Assembly (NCBI GenBank): GCA_945889445.1
Contig: CAMDBX010000034.1
Coordinates: forward strand, 1-37,535
Direction: 5' to 3'
Source of the DNA: Rhizobium sp. Q54
GTDB lineage: Bacteria > Pseudomonadota > Alphaproteobacteria > Rhizobiales > Aestuariivirgaceae
DNA: 37,535 nucleotides
Translations under genes and position numbers: made by a program
Notes under the pieces: model-generated
Told to the model about the DNA's origin: nothing
The model's database searches: none
The model's input: only the letters and a program-made list of their open reading frames with translations
Shown: one piece after another, positions 1 through 8,749 of the stretch
How the letters are laid out: every line of letters starts with the position of its first letter
How positions within the stretch are numbered: position 1 is the first letter of the stretch

Positions 1-135
1 ATTCTCAGACTGATCTGGGGCACGATTGCAGATTTCTTCCGATCACGGGCAGATCTGCAAACGGAAATCATCGCGTTGCGCCACCAGCCCACCCCATTGC
101 TCGGAGGACTCCATCATCACTACGTCCGGATTTGA
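1..135 (+). pseudogene. Internally deleted transposase/integrase remnant
   Basis: Frame 1 is open from the window edge to TGA at 133-135. The first ~29 residues (ending TEIIALRHQ) resemble the N-terminal 'FRSRA.L..EI.ALRHQ' segment of rve-type transposases common in rhizobia. The last ~11 (LGGLHHHYVRI) resemble the very C-terminus of the same proteins. The catalytic core between them is missing although the frame is kept, so this is most simply an internal deletion leaving both ends. It cannot be active. The assignment is from motif memory; the start lies outside the window. Confidence 0.55.
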
Positions 136-284
136 TTTGCGGTAGGGACAACGGTGATGAAGACATTGTTCGACGAAACCAAGGAAGCTGAACTCCGGAA
201 TGCACTTGCGGGCCAGCCACCTACCGGCGCTTGAAGTTGGTTTATGGTTGCACCCTTATCATTCATTTTAAATTATGGACGCCC

Positions 285-1319
285 TCAACTCCCTTCCACA
301 GACCGTCGCAGATGGTCAAGAAACGTGCGGTCTACTGGGAAGTCATGGGCGATACCGTAGGGTAAATTGTTCTCACGCACGAAGGCGCGCAAGCCGTGCA
401 GCGTTGCATCCACATCTTCCCATGTCAGCCCCATGCTTTCCGGTCGGATATCCACGCCGATTTGCGCCACGGCCTGGCGTAGTTCCTCGGCTCTTCGATC
501 ATGCATCATCGCACCGGCAATGAGGCCTAGGCAGACGGACTGGCCGTGCAGAAACTTGATGCCAGTTCGGGCTTCCAACGCATAGAAGATAAAATGCTCA
601 ACGCCTTCGATGTGGCGCGGGCACCAGCCCGTGCCGTGATAGGAGGCACCACCCCACTTGAAAGCGTCGATGATGAGGTTGATGCCCGCCGGTGTTAGAT
701 CATGGATAGCTTGTTTCCCCTGGAGTGCGGCTTCCGCCAGCTTCAATGAATGGCTGGCCAGGCCCTCGTTATAGGGCCAGCGTGGTTCGCATCTGCCTAT
801 CTGATCGGCATACTGCCAATCCCACACGCCAGTGAAGAAGCAGAATACATCACCAATGCCGGCGTGGTTGATGTGCTTGGGGGTAGCTTCTAGAATGCCG
901 TAGTCGAAATAGATGCATTCCGGGATGGCCCAGCCGACATATCTCACGATCTGATTATCGCGCACGCCGGAACGTTGGCCATACATGGCGTCGACGGAGA
1001 GTGATGTGGGGAACTGGTGCAGCTTCAAACCTAGCCGCCAGGCAAAGTACTTCGCCGCATCGATGGCTTGGCCACCTCCGAGCCCAATGACGGAGGAATA
1101 GGGCTGAATCTGCGGCAAGGAGGCTTCGAGATCGGAGCGCTCCATGCTGCGAACGAACCACACTGGTGTGTCTCTCGGAAACTGCGCCTCAAAATGTGGC
1201 CACAAGTCTTCCATGGTGACCACGAGAAACGGGCTTGCGACAAAGTCCGGAACCTCTGCCAAGAGGTCGCGGCCAAAGACCGTGGGAAATGCTTTGATGT
1301 CTTGTGGATTGACAGTCAT
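285..1319 (-). CDS. Glycerol-1-phosphate-dehydrogenase-like (iron-ADH superfamily) dehydrogenase
   Basis: A 344-residue protein of the Fe-ADH/G1PDH superfamily, which performs NAD(P)-dependent oxidation of polyols or sugar alcohols in the cytoplasm. The nucleotide-binding motif GLGGGQAIDAAK lies at residues 79-90. The three expected metal ligands are visible: Asp157 (GIGD), His242 (EGVEH) and His259 (LHGQ). The length is normal for the family. It is transcribed away from the FAD-linked lactone/alditol oxidase gene, and a sugar-type ABC importer lies beyond that, so a polyol or sugar-alcohol substrate is likely. The exact substrate cannot be read from the sequence; the G1PDH-like label refers to fold and motifs. 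Start ATG at 1317-1319. Confidence 0.75.
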   Translation of the reverse strand: MTVNPQDIKAFPTVFGRDLLAEVPDFVASPFLVVTMEDLWPHFEAQFPRDTPVWFVRSMERSDLEASLPQIQPYSSVIGLGGGQAIDAAKYFAWRLGLKLHQFPTSLSVDAMYGQRSGVRDNQIVRYVGWAIPECIYFDYGILEATPKHINHAGIGDVFCFFTGVWDWQYADQIGRCEPRWPYNEGLASHSLKLAEAALQGKQAIHDLTPAGINLIIDAFKWGGASYHGTGWCPRHIEGVEHFIFYALEARTGIKFLHGQSVCLGLIAGAMMHDRRAEELRQAVAQIGVDIRPESMGLTWEDVDATLHGLRAFVRENNLPYGIAHDFPVDRTFLDHLRRSVEGS

Positions 1320-1642
1320 TTTGAATTAGATGGCACCTTCCGAATGTGATGCGAAGTTTTGCGCGAATTAGCTCTGTTGGCAAGACCGGGCGTTGGTAAA
1401 CAACTCCACTGACCTGCCAAGGCATTGACGTGTGCGTGTCGCAGTCGGATTGAGGACACTGCACAAATCAAGTCGTAGATGTCCTATGTTTTCGGTGGGA
1501 CTGAATGACAATAGGTTCCGCAGCCACGCCCCGGGGTCGCGACCCTATTGGGCGCCGATCAGGGGTCAGAGTTCAACGCCGATTGACATCAAGTCAGTAT
1601 CCATCGCACACTACTTCATTATCTAAAAACTTGAGATGAGTG
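1320..1642. other. Divergent intergenic region, no gene recognised
   Basis: This 323-base gap separates two divergently transcribed genes and must hold both promoters. Short open frames here have no recognisable protein features. I see no convincing operator palindrome or riboswitch. Confidence 0.5.
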
Positions 1643-2923
1643 ATGCCCTTAACCAATCAAGCACCTTCTTCCGCGCTCGGACCATCTCTGATCTGGCGCA
1701 ACTGGGTTAGCAACCAGGTTTCGCGCGTCGGACATTTCGCGATGCCGAGTAGTGACGAGGAGGCATGTGCAGTTGTTGAGATCGCGGCACGCGACGGTCT
1801 CACCGTGCGGGTCGTGGGGTCGGGTCATTCCTATACACCCATTGTTGCCACAGACGGCGTCCTGGTCTCTGCCGAACGGTTGACCGGCATCGAAGCCATC
1901 GACGCGGAACGCGGGCACGTGTCATTGCGTGGCGGTACAAGGATCTGCGACGTTGGTCCGGCACTACGCGCTGCCGGTTGGGCGCTTCCCAATCAAGGCG
2001 ACATAGATCTGCAGACCATATCTGGCGCAATCTCTACCGGAACCCATGGCAGCGGCGACAATATTCAATGCCTCGCGGGGCCAATTGTAGCCATGCGGCT
2101 TGCTGGATCGGACGGGAAGATCCTCAAGTTTTCGGAGGAAAATGATTCCGACACGCTTCGCGCAGCAAAGGTTTCGCTCGGTATGTTTGGCATCATTCTG
2201 TCGATCACAATGAGGCTCGTCCCGGCCTTCGATCTCCACGATAGAATTTGGCGTGCCGATTTCGATGAGTGCCTCGATGATTTAGATGACTTGTGCCGGG
2301 AAAATCGCAGCGTCCGCATCTTCTGGTGCCCGACTGCACACTCGGCATCGCTCTTTAGCCTTCCTGACACTCTGGGGCTCGGCCGAACACGCAAGTCGAC
2401 TGACGTATGCGAGATGCGTACCCTGAATGTCACGACAGCTTCCCCCGAAACTGTTGCTGGCAAACGCGGTGAACTGATAGGTCCGAGCTATCGCATCTTC
2501 CCGGGTTCAATACCCATGCCGAACCACAATGAGTGCGAATATTCGGTACCATACGAAAGCGGGCCAGACGTCTTCCGTGCCATCCGAAAACTCGTTCAGA
2601 CCAAGCATCCCGATCAGATTTTTCCGGTGGAGTATCGGACTGTCGCAGCGGACGATATTTGGATGAGCCCCTACTATCAGCGCAAGACTGCCATGGTCTC
2701 AGTTGCCGGCGGGGCGGGCGAGGATTATTGGAACTTCATTCGTGACTGTGAGGCAATCTTTGCCGAGGTTGGCGGCCGGCCTCACTGGGGCAAGCTCCAT
2801 AGTCTCGGCAGAGAACGTATCGAGGAAATCTATCCCCGCTACCAGGATTTTGTCGCTCGCCGCCGTCAGCTTGACCCGGAGGGGCGCTTCTTGAATGGCT
2901 ACCTCAGAGAGCGGTTTTTATGA
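1643..2923 (+). CDS. FAD-linked oxidase, D-arabinono-1,4-lactone / alditol oxidase family
   Basis: A 426-residue VAO-type flavoprotein. The N-terminal FAD_binding_4 domain carries VGSGHS at 58-63, where His62 is the expected site of covalent FAD attachment, and GTHGSG at 133-138. The C-terminus has the HWGK motif and the LDPEGRFLN ending typical of arabinonolactone/alditol oxidases. Family members oxidise aldonolactones or alditols with O2 and release H2O2. No secretion signal is seen. ATG 1643 is chosen; a GTG at 1640 in the same frame is an alternative. Its position beside a polyol-type dehydrogenase and a Mal/Ugp-like importer suggests alditol or aldonolactone use. It converges on the transporter ATPase gene with a 29-base gap. 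Confidence 0.8.
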   Translation: MPLTNQAPSSALGPSLIWRNWVSNQVSRVGHFAMPSSDEEACAVVEIAARDGLTVRVVGSGHSYTPIVATDGVLVSAERLTGIEAIDAERGHVSLRGGTRICDVGPALRAAGWALPNQGDIDLQTISGAISTGTHGSGDNIQCLAGPIVAMRLAGSDGKILKFSEENDSDTLRAAKVSLGMFGIILSITMRLVPAFDLHDRIWRADFDECLDDLDDLCRENRSVRIFWCPTAHSASLFSLPDTLGLGRTRKSTDVCEMRTLNVTTASPETVAGKRGELIGPSYRIFPGSIPMPNHNECEYSVPYESGPDVFRAIRKLVQTKHPDQIFPVEYRTVAADDIWMSPYYQRKTAMVSVAGGAGEDYWNFIRDCEAIFAEVGGRPHWGKLHSLGRERIEEIYPRYQDFVARRRQLDPEGRFLNGYLRERFL

Positions 2924-2952
2924 GCTATCAATGACACAGAAGATGAGAGACG

Positions 2953-4038
2953 TTAGCTTTTTGTTTTGATACGCCGACCGCTCTCATTATCGAACAACAT
3001 AAGTTGCATCGGATCGATGGAGAAATGCGCGGTTTCGCCCACTGTCAACCGAACGATACCGTTCAGCCGGGCCATGATCGCGCTCCCCTCCCAACCTAGC
3101 TTCACAAGTGTCGACGGTCCGGTCGGCTGCACATCCCTGATGGTTGCGGATGTTCCTTGACCACCAATCGTCACATATTCAGGGCGTATTGTGACCAGAA
3201 CCTTTTCAGTCCTCGTGCCAAGAGCGACAGCCTGGCGGGCGGTTATTGGAAGACTTGCTGATCCGCAGCGCAAAACGGTGTTGCTTCCGTTGCTCCGATC
3301 AATGACACATTCGAGAATCTCAACTTGTGGCGTTCCGATAAACCGCGCCACCTCGACTGTTTCGGGATCCGCATAGACGTCCTCAGGCGTTCCGAACTGT
3401 TCGACGGAACCGTTACGCATGATTGCAACACGGTCGGAAATTGAGAGCGCCTCCTCCTGATCGTGGGTAACAAAAATCGATGTTACGCCGAGCCGTAGAT
3501 GGAGTTCTTTTACCTCAGCTCGCATGCGGTTTCGGAGTGCTGCATCAAGGTTCGAGAATGGCTCGTCGAACAGGAATACCTTGGGGTGTCGTACAATGGC
3601 TCGACCGATCGCCACACGCTGCTGCTGACCGCCCGATAGCTGGCTGGGGTAGCGATCCAGCACATGGCTGAGGTCGAGTGCGGACGCTGCCGCGCCCACT
3701 CGCTCGTGAATCTCAGCGGGCGAGAAATTCCGCAGCCGCAGATTGAAACCCATGTTACCTGCGACGGTCATGTGCGGATATAGCGCATAGTTTTGAAAGA
3801 CCATGGCCACATCGCGACCGACGGGTTCAAGGTCGTTGACCCGCCGTCCGTCCATGAGGATGTCGCCTGACGTGGGATCGTCGAGCCCCGCGATCATATT
3901 GAGAGTAGTTGTCTTGCCGCAGCCGGACGATCCGAGCAGCGTGACAAACTCGCGATCTGCGATGGTGAGATTGATACCCTTGCAGACGTGGACCGCGCCA
4001 TATGACTTGTTGATGTCGATAAGCTCGATGCTTGGCAT
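2953..4038 (-). CDS. Sugar-type ABC transporter ATP-binding protein (MalK/UgpC family)
   Basis: A 361-residue cytoplasmic ATPase energising the adjacent importer. All motifs are intact: Walker A GSSGCGKT (36-43), Q-loop Gln82, signature LSGGQ (134-138), Walker B FLFDEP (155-160) and switch His192. A C-terminal TOBE-like regulatory domain fills about residues 240-350. The length and MalK-type C-terminus fit the carbohydrate-uptake CUT1 class. It is the last gene of a four-gene minus-strand operon, 3 bases after the preceding permease gene. The substrate is probably a sugar, polyol or glycerol-phosphate-type compound given the neighbouring oxidase and dehydrogenase, but it is not determined. 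Confidence 0.9.
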   Translation of the reverse strand: MPSIELIDINKSYGAVHVCKGINLTIADREFVTLLGSSGCGKTTTLNMIAGLDDPTSGDILMDGRRVNDLEPVGRDVAMVFQNYALYPHMTVAGNMGFNLRLRNFSPAEIHERVGAAASALDLSHVLDRYPSQLSGGQQQRVAIGRAIVRHPKVFLFDEPFSNLDAALRNRMRAEVKELHLRLGVTSIFVTHDQEEALSISDRVAIMRNGSVEQFGTPEDVYADPETVEVARFIGTPQVEILECVIDRSNGSNTVLRCGSASLPITARQAVALGTRTEKVLVTIRPEYVTIGGQGTSATIRDVQPTGPSTLVKLGWEGSAIMARLNGIVRLTVGETAHFSIDPMQLMLFDNESGRRIKTKS

Positions 4039-4041
4039 AGA

Positions 4042-4878
4042 TCACCCTTTCAGCATACCGTCGGCGAAGCCACGCAGAATGGTATTTCGGAGCAAGATCG
4101 TCAGCAGGATGATGGGCGCCACGGAGATCGCCGCGGCAGCCATCATCTGCCCGAACATCGTTTGATACTGTCCAGCGAAGGCAGATATGGCCAATGGTAC
4201 TGTCTGGGCAGTCTGGCGCGTCATAATCAAGGCGAAGAAGAACTCATTCCAGGCCTCGATAAAGGCGAAAATCGCAGCGGCAAACAGCGAAGGCAGAGAA
4301 ATCGGCAGAACAATCCGCAAGAATGTCTGGAGTGGCGAGGCGCCATCCACGCGCGCAGCGCGCTCTAGCCCGAGGGGAAGGCCCATAAAAAATCCGCGCA
4401 ACACCCAAATGACAATCGGAAGGTTGAAGGAGAGATAGACCAGGATGAGGAGAAGCTTCGTGTCGATTAGCCCCAACTTGGAGGCGGTAATGAAAAGCGG
4501 AATTGCGATCACGATGGCCGGAAACATCTGCGCGGCAAGAACCATGAGGAGGATGGTGCCTGCATGTTTAATTTCAAGCCGTGCCAGCGCATAGGCGGCC
4601 GGCGCTCCCAGGATAATGGCGAGCGCGGTCGTAAATGTCGCAACGATGAGAGAATTGATAATGGCTCGGCCCAATTGTGCGGCTGAACTGAAGACCTCTA
4701 GATAATTGGCGAGCGTGAAGGATGAAGGCGAAAGATCAGGCGGGATCGACGTCAATGCCTGCTGCTGGAGAACACTTGAAAGCAGGAGCCAGACGATCGG
4801 TCCAGTGGCAGCGAATACGAAAACAACAAGCGCAAGAACGATCCCTGCCCTTCCCAGGATTGATTGCCTAGCGGCCAC
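4042..4878 (-). CDS. Sugar-type ABC transporter permease (MalG/UgpE family)
   Basis: A 278-residue inner-membrane permease with about six hydrophobic segments. The cytoplasmic coupling (EAA) loop reads AARVDGASPLQTFLRIVLP, the usual contact point with the ATPase. The N-terminal segment followed by a periplasmic stretch and the short C-terminal tail are typical of MalG-type CUT1 subunits. Its start overlaps the end of the upstream permease gene by 11 bases, implying translational coupling. It pairs with that protein to form the membrane channel. Confidence 0.88.
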   Translation of the reverse strand: MAARQSILGRAGIVLALVVFVFAATGPIVWLLLSSVLQQQALTSIPPDLSPSSFTLANYLEVFSSAAQLGRAIINSLIVATFTTALAIILGAPAAYALARLEIKHAGTILLMVLAAQMFPAIVIAIPLFITASKLGLIDTKLLLILVYLSFNLPIVIWVLRGFFMGLPLGLERAARVDGASPLQTFLRIVLPISLPSLFAAAIFAFIEAWNEFFFALIMTRQTAQTVPLAISAFAGQYQTMFGQMMAAAAISVAPIILLTILLRNTILRGFADGMLKG

Positions 4879-5794
4879 GAGGCGCTCCGGGGTTCATGAG
4901 GCGAACGTAGATGATCGACAACAGCAGGCTGGCGAGGAAAATTATATTTGCCAGTGCAGCGCCGTAGCCAAACTTCAGGAAATTGAAAGTGACGCGGTAG
5001 GCAAGAAAGTTCATGACGACGGTCCCATCGGCAGGGCCGCCCTTGGTTAAGACGAAGATCAAATCGAACACCCTCAATGACCATATCGTCTGTAGGATCA
5101 CAGCAATGGCAATGGCGGTGTTTAGAGAGGGAAGCGTGATGAAGCGAAATGCTTCGAACGTCGATGCGCCGTCTACTCGCGCCGCGCGATAAAGTGTCTT
5201 GGGGATGTTCTGGAGTGCAGCAAGAAACAGAATTGCGATAAACGGAGTGGATTTCCAGATATCCACCAACAACACCATGTTGAGTGCCCGAAATGGGTCT
5301 CCCAGCCAAGTGACGTTATGGTCAATCAACCCGAGTTGGAGCAGCAGGCTGTTCAGAATTCCATAGTTTGAATGATAGATCCATTTCCACAGAACGGCAT
5401 TGGCGACGGGTGCAATGGCCCACGGAAGGAGCAGAAATACGCGAAATCCACTCCAGCGAGCCATTGGATGATTGAGGAGAAGCGCCGTCAACAGACCCAG
5501 CACTACGACACCTATGACCTCGACCACGGTGAAATAGAGAGTGTTGAGAAGTGCGGCCAAGACAGACTTGTCACCTATCAGCCGCCGATAGTTGTCAAGA
5601 CCACTGAATGGCGTATCGAGCTGGCCGGCCGATAGACTTGCATCGGTCAGTGATAGCCAGATCGAATACAGGACAGGATAGGCAAGCAGAAGTGCAAGAA
5701 CGATAAGCGCAGGAGCAAGGAAGAGTGGTGCCACACGCGCATGGCGAGTTCGGTGCCCCGTACCTAGACGCAAAGCGCGTGTGGCTTCGGCCAC
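4868..5794 (-). CDS. Sugar-type ABC transporter permease (MalF/UgpA family)
   Basis: A 308-residue inner-membrane permease. The N-terminus has an arginine-rich cytoplasmic tail followed by a strong membrane segment (PALIVLALLLAYPVLYSIW). The EAA coupling loop is recognisable as AARVDGASTFEAFRFITLP. The size and topology match UgpA/LacF-like CUT1 permeases. It begins 7 bases after the binding-protein gene and overlaps the next permease gene by 11 bases, so the four genes form one transcript. It heterodimerises with the MalG-like subunit. Confidence 0.88.
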   Translation of the reverse strand: MAEATRALRLGTGHRTRHARVAPLFLAPALIVLALLLAYPVLYSIWLSLTDASLSAGQLDTPFSGLDNYRRLIGDKSVLAALLNTLYFTVVEVIGVVVLGLLTALLLNHPMARWSGFRVFLLLPWAIAPVANAVLWKWIYHSNYGILNSLLLQLGLIDHNVTWLGDPFRALNMVLLVDIWKSTPFIAILFLAALQNIPKTLYRAARVDGASTFEAFRFITLPSLNTAIAIAVILQTIWSLRVFDLIFVLTKGGPADGTVVMNFLAYRVTFNFLKFGYGAALANIIFLASLLLSIIYVRLMNPGAPRGR

Positions 5795-5801
5795 GTTTCT
5801 T

Positions 5802-7094
5802 TTAGCCGCGCTTCTTGACGATCGCGGCCACGAGATTTGCCGCCTCTGCTATTGCATCTTTTGCTGAGGATTTCCCCGCCAGAGCCTTGTTAATCTCAGT
5901 CCCGAGAGCGACCGTGACCTCGTTGTAGTCCGGGGTCACGTAGCTGTCATAAGGATGGTTTGCCTGTTCGAGCACGACAGCAGCATTGGGGAGTGCCTTC
6001 TGCACGTCCGGATCGCTGAGCACCGAAAGCCGGATGGGCAGCCAGCCCGTATCGATTGCCTGTCGTTTCTGAACGTCCTTGTCGAGATAGAACTCGATGA
6101 GCTTTGTTGCGAGTTCAGGGTTCTTCGAGGTCTTGGTGATCGTCCACGCATCGGTGCCGTCGATCGAGGCTGATCCCGCAGGTCCTGCAGGCAGCAGCGC
6201 TCCAGCGAGCTTGCCAACGATTTTGGAGGAGGCGGGGTCATTGGCCGACTTCCACATGAATGGCCAATTCATCATCATCGCGGCCTTGCCGGCCGTCATT
6301 ACGTTCGTGGCGTCGTTTATGCCGACATAGGAGATTGAACCCGGATCGGAATAGGGCATCAAATCCATCATCATCTGGAGAGCGAGAATTCCCGCATCAC
6401 TGTTGAATGCGGGCGAACCATCCTCATTGTACAGTTTGCCGCCCGCCTGCTGTAGAAAGCACATCCAGTATGAAGCCGTGCCACCAATACCCGCCGGGTC
6501 GCCGTAGTTCAGCACCCAGCCATAATTGCCGTCACGCGTGCATTCCTTTGCGACGTTCTTGAGCTCGTCCCATGTCTTGGGCGGAGCGGTGAAGCCGGCC
6601 TTCTGCAGCAACTCGGTATTGTAGAACAAGGTCAGTAGTGACAGCGTAAAGACCACCCCGCTCGATTGGCCGTCCCAGGTCACGGTTGAAAAGCTCGACT
6701 TGGGAAGGTCGTCAATGAGCTCTTTGGGCAAATTCTTGGCGAACGGAACTAGGAATTTGGCTAACTCCGGCACCCAGCCGGACATATAGACCACATCCCA
6801 GACATGCTCGCCGGATGCGAATGCGGTGGCCATTTTGTCGTGGAGTTGCGGCCACGCGACCATGTCGTAAGTCACCTTGGCCGAATTTGCTTTTTGCCAG
6901 GCGGCGAAGGCCTCTTCTGAAAACTTCGCAGCCCCAGGCGGAGCAGGATCGGGGGGGAGAGGAGAAAATACGCTTAAGGCTGTCTCATCGGCCCAAGAAG
7001 GCCGCGATAAGCTGGGCAACACCAGGGCTGCTGCGGCACCAGACGCCGCTGTCTTTATCAGCGACCGTCGGTCAATAAAGGGCAAGCGGTTCAT
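5802..7094 (-). CDS. Extracellular solute-binding protein (family 1, UgpB/MalE-like)
   Basis: A 430-residue periplasmic binding protein, first gene of the importer operon. The N-terminus has a twin-arginine-type signal: DRRSLIK followed by an alanine-rich hydrophobic stretch and a likely cleavage near PSWADE (about residue 36). The body has the SBP_bac_1 pattern, for example PKTWDEL and the AMMMNWPFMW segment with conserved aromatic residues in the ligand cleft. It delivers ligand to the two permeases. The promoter should lie in about 7095-7180, a short gap bordered by an insertion-sequence end. The ligand is inferred to be a sugar or polyol from context only. Confidence 0.88.
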   Translation of the reverse strand: MNRLPFIDRRSLIKTAASGAAAALVLPSLSRPSWADETALSVFSPLPPDPAPPGAAKFSEEAFAAWQKANSAKVTYDMVAWPQLHDKMATAFASGEHVWDVVYMSGWVPELAKFLVPFAKNLPKELIDDLPKSSFSTVTWDGQSSGVVFTLSLLTLFYNTELLQKAGFTAPPKTWDELKNVAKECTRDGNYGWVLNYGDPAGIGGTASYWMCFLQQAGGKLYNEDGSPAFNSDAGILALQMMMDLMPYSDPGSISYVGINDATNVMTAGKAAMMMNWPFMWKSANDPASSKIVGKLAGALLPAGPAGSASIDGTDAWTITKTSKNPELATKLIEFYLDKDVQKRQAIDTGWLPIRLSVLSDPDVQKALPNAAVVLEQANHPYDSYVTPDYNEVTVALGTEINKALAGKSSAKDAIAEAANLVAAIVKKRG

Positions 7095-7173
7095 TGGCTT
7101 CCTTCGCTATGTCTGCTGTTATGTGACAATCTACCGCAGGCGTGAATATATCAGAGGGCGTGTGGTGTCAACG

Positions 7174-7277
7174 TGACCTGACCGACATTTTCTGAACCAG
7201 GCGAATTGAGAGAAGATAGCCTGGAAAGGAGAAAGCCTATGCCGAAGAAGAGGTTGGGAGCCGAGCAGAGGCCTTAG
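7174..7277 (+). mobile_element. Left-end remnant of an IS3-type insertion sequence with first codons of its orfA
   Basis: A typical IS leader (AACCAGGCGAATTGAGAGAA...) is followed by a Shine-Dalgarno-like AAAGGAGA and ATG at 7239. The ORF encodes only MPKKRLGAEQRP before TAG; MPKKR.. is how many IS3-family OrfA proteins start. The element is cut off right there and phage-derived DNA follows. A diverged copy of the leader lies at 36003-36064 in the same orientation. The exact outer end is uncertain (TGACCTGACC near 7174). Confidence 0.6.
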
Positions 7278-7292
7278 CCTTTTGCACCGCCC

Positions 7293-7553
7293 TCAAGTCT
7301 GCGTTTTCCGCATCACACGGTACCGCTGCTTTAACCGATCCTGCCCCTGCCCCCGCCTCTCGGCCTGACGCCACGCGGCCTCCTCCTCCGGCGACATCCT
7401 CTTCGAGATGAACTTCCAGGCCACGGGAAGCAACGCCTTGCCCAGCCGTGACACAAACTCGATCCAGAAGGAGGGCCGTTGCGCCACGAGGAACGCCCCG
7501 GCGCCAAGGCCGAGGAGCACCACCGTGATCGCAACAACCCCCTGCCAGCTCAC
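7293..7553 (-). CDS. Small phage-type membrane protein (lysis cassette)
   Basis: An 86-residue protein with one strong N-terminal membrane segment (about residues 6-24) and a highly charged C-terminal half rich in Arg, Gln and Glu. This resembles accessory (spanin- or holin-regulator-like) proteins downstream of endolysin genes in rhizobial prophages. The start is GTG at 7553, 2 bases after the stop of the upstream 57-residue ORF, so translation is probably coupled. The specific function is not recognised. Confidence 0.5.
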   Translation of the reverse strand: MSWQGVVAITVVLLGLGAGAFLVAQRPSFWIEFVSRLGKALLPVAWKFISKRMSPEEEAAWRQAERRGQGQDRLKQRYRVMRKTQT

Positions 7554-7555
7554 GC

Positions 7556-7729
7556 TCAGACAAACTTCTTGTTGGGGATGGCCCAGACCAGCACCGGCGT
7601 GATGAGACCGATGATGGTGGCGATAGTATCAGGGGTCGCCCAGACCATGCTGAACCCGGTGTAGGTCTGGACAATAAACAGGATGCCCATGATGGCGGCG
7701 ACGAGCGCCTTGTCGATCGACGTGAACAT
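7556..7729 (-). CDS. Small holin-like phage protein, 57 residues
   Basis: ATG at 7727-7729 and TGA at 7556-7558 give 57 residues, beginning MFTSIDKALVAAIMGILF and ending AIPNKKFV. There are two predicted membrane segments (about 8-27 and 36-52) joined by a short loop, a class-II-holin-like layout. It sits between the endolysin-like gene (11-base gap) and the 86-residue membrane protein gene (2-base gap), which supports it being a real member of the lysis cassette. Not recognised by name. Confidence 0.55.
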   Translation of the reverse strand: MFTSIDKALVAAIMGILFIVQTYTGFSMVWATPDTIATIIGLITPVLVWAIPNKKFV

Positions 7730-7740
7730 TGAGACTTCTC

Positions 7741-8286
7741 CTATTCTTCGTTAGTGGAAAGGGCGCCGCTGGCCGCCAGCACGACGGGACGGACTGCAGC
7801 CGGCTGGTTGATCCTCCACGGGCAGCGCCTGCACCCAAGGAGTCGGTTCTTCGCAATGCGCTTGATCATCACCCGGTCGGACTGGTTGCCGCCAAGGACG
7901 TGGAAGGCTTCTCTGTCCTCTCCGACGTAAAGGCCCACGTGGCCGTTGAAGCCGGAGGAGGCGCCCCGCCAGAAAACGAGGACATCGCCCAGAGCGGGTT
8001 CCTGCTGAGGCACGCCAAACGGCAGCCAGTTGCGGGCGCCAAGCGAGTTCATGGGAACATCCCAGCCAGCCTGAAGCGCCACATAGGCCATCCACAGCCC
8101 GCACCAGGCGGTCGCGTCGTTCCGGTAAATGCGGTCGAGCCCTGTGATCTTGGCCCAGGCCAGAATCGAGGGGTTCGACCCTTCGCCCGGTTTCTCGATG
8201 GTGCCGTAGGTCTTGAGCGCCTCGACAAGGATGCGAGGGCCCGGCTCGGCATCGAGCCAGGCGTATTGCTTCGGAAGATCCGTCAT
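7741..8286 (-). CDS. Phage endolysin-like NlpC/P60-type protein (TIGR02594-like)
   Basis: A 181-residue protein resembling the TIGR02594 family of phage cell-wall hydrolases. A candidate catalytic Cys is in DATAWCGLWMAY (about residues 57-68) and a candidate His in FNGHVGLYVGE (about 113-123), matching the Cys-His layout of NlpC/P60 and CHAP domains. The early motif PGPRILVEALKTYGT is also typical. No signal peptide is evident, so export would depend on a holin. Its start overlaps the stop of the upstream membrane-protein gene by the ATGA arrangement. The gene appears intact although the surrounding prophage is degraded. Confidence 0.7.
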   Translation of the reverse strand: MTDLPKQYAWLDAEPGPRILVEALKTYGTIEKPGEGSNPSILAWAKITGLDRIYRNDATAWCGLWMAYVALQAGWDVPMNSLGARNWLPFGVPQQEPALGDVLVFWRGASSGFNGHVGLYVGEDREAFHVLGGNQSDRVMIKRIAKNRLLGCRRCPWRINQPAAVRPVVLAASGALSTNEE

Positions 8287-8615
8287 GGTTCCCTTTCATC
8301 AAGTGGAATGGTGGGGTTGCGCGACCAGGCGCGGATGAACCGCAGCACGCCTTCGCAGATCAGCATGGCGGTGAGGCCGACAAGGCAGCCAATCGCGTGC
8401 TCGCTCGAGGCGTCACCGGCAAGCAGTGGGAAGTAAGCTTTCGCCGCCGCGTAGACGGGGGTCGTAAGGTAACCAGCCGTCAGGCTGCCAATGACCACGG
8501 ACGAGATGGCAGCAAGCCAACCGCCGCCAGCCAACAAGGCGCGAACCGTGCCGCCCGCCACGCCGGCAACCAGATGCGTCGCCTTGATCCCGAGCACAGC
8601 CTGCACTGGGTCCAT
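8283..8615 (-). CDS. Phage holin-like membrane protein
   Basis: A 110-residue hydrophobic protein with about three membrane segments (approximately residues 12-30, 34-55 and 72-92) and a charged C-terminus (WSRNPTIPLDEREP). It lies directly upstream of the endolysin-like gene with overlapping stop and start codons, the usual holin position. Holins form lesions in the inner membrane to release the endolysin. The family is not identified by name; the call rests on topology and position. Confidence 0.55.
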   Translation of the reverse strand: MDPVQAVLGIKATHLVAGVAGGTVRALLAGGGWLAAISSVVIGSLTAGYLTTPVYAAAKAYFPLLAGDASSEHAIGCLVGLTAMLICEGVLRFIRAWSRNPTIPLDEREP

Positions 8616-8656
8616 GGGTCACCTCGTATAATGTCGTGGAATTGGAGAACAGGCGC

Positions 8657-8749
8657 TCAGCGCGCCGGGTCAGGCTCCGGAGGGCCTGCCAGTTCGCGCA
8701 GCACAGCGGCGCGCTGGCGTAGGAGGGGGCCGATGCAAGGCGCTGTCAT
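8657..8749 (-). CDS. Possible very small phage protein, 30 residues
   Basis: ATG at 8747-8749 overlaps the TGA of the upstream 68-residue ORF (8746-8748), and TGA at 8657-8659 ends it. The product starts MTAPCIGPLLRQRAAVL. The tight coupling fits the compact late-gene layout on both sides, but a 30-residue ORF can arise by chance. No function is proposed. Confidence 0.3.
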   Translation of the reverse strand: MTAPCIGPLLRQRAAVLRELAGPPEPDPAR

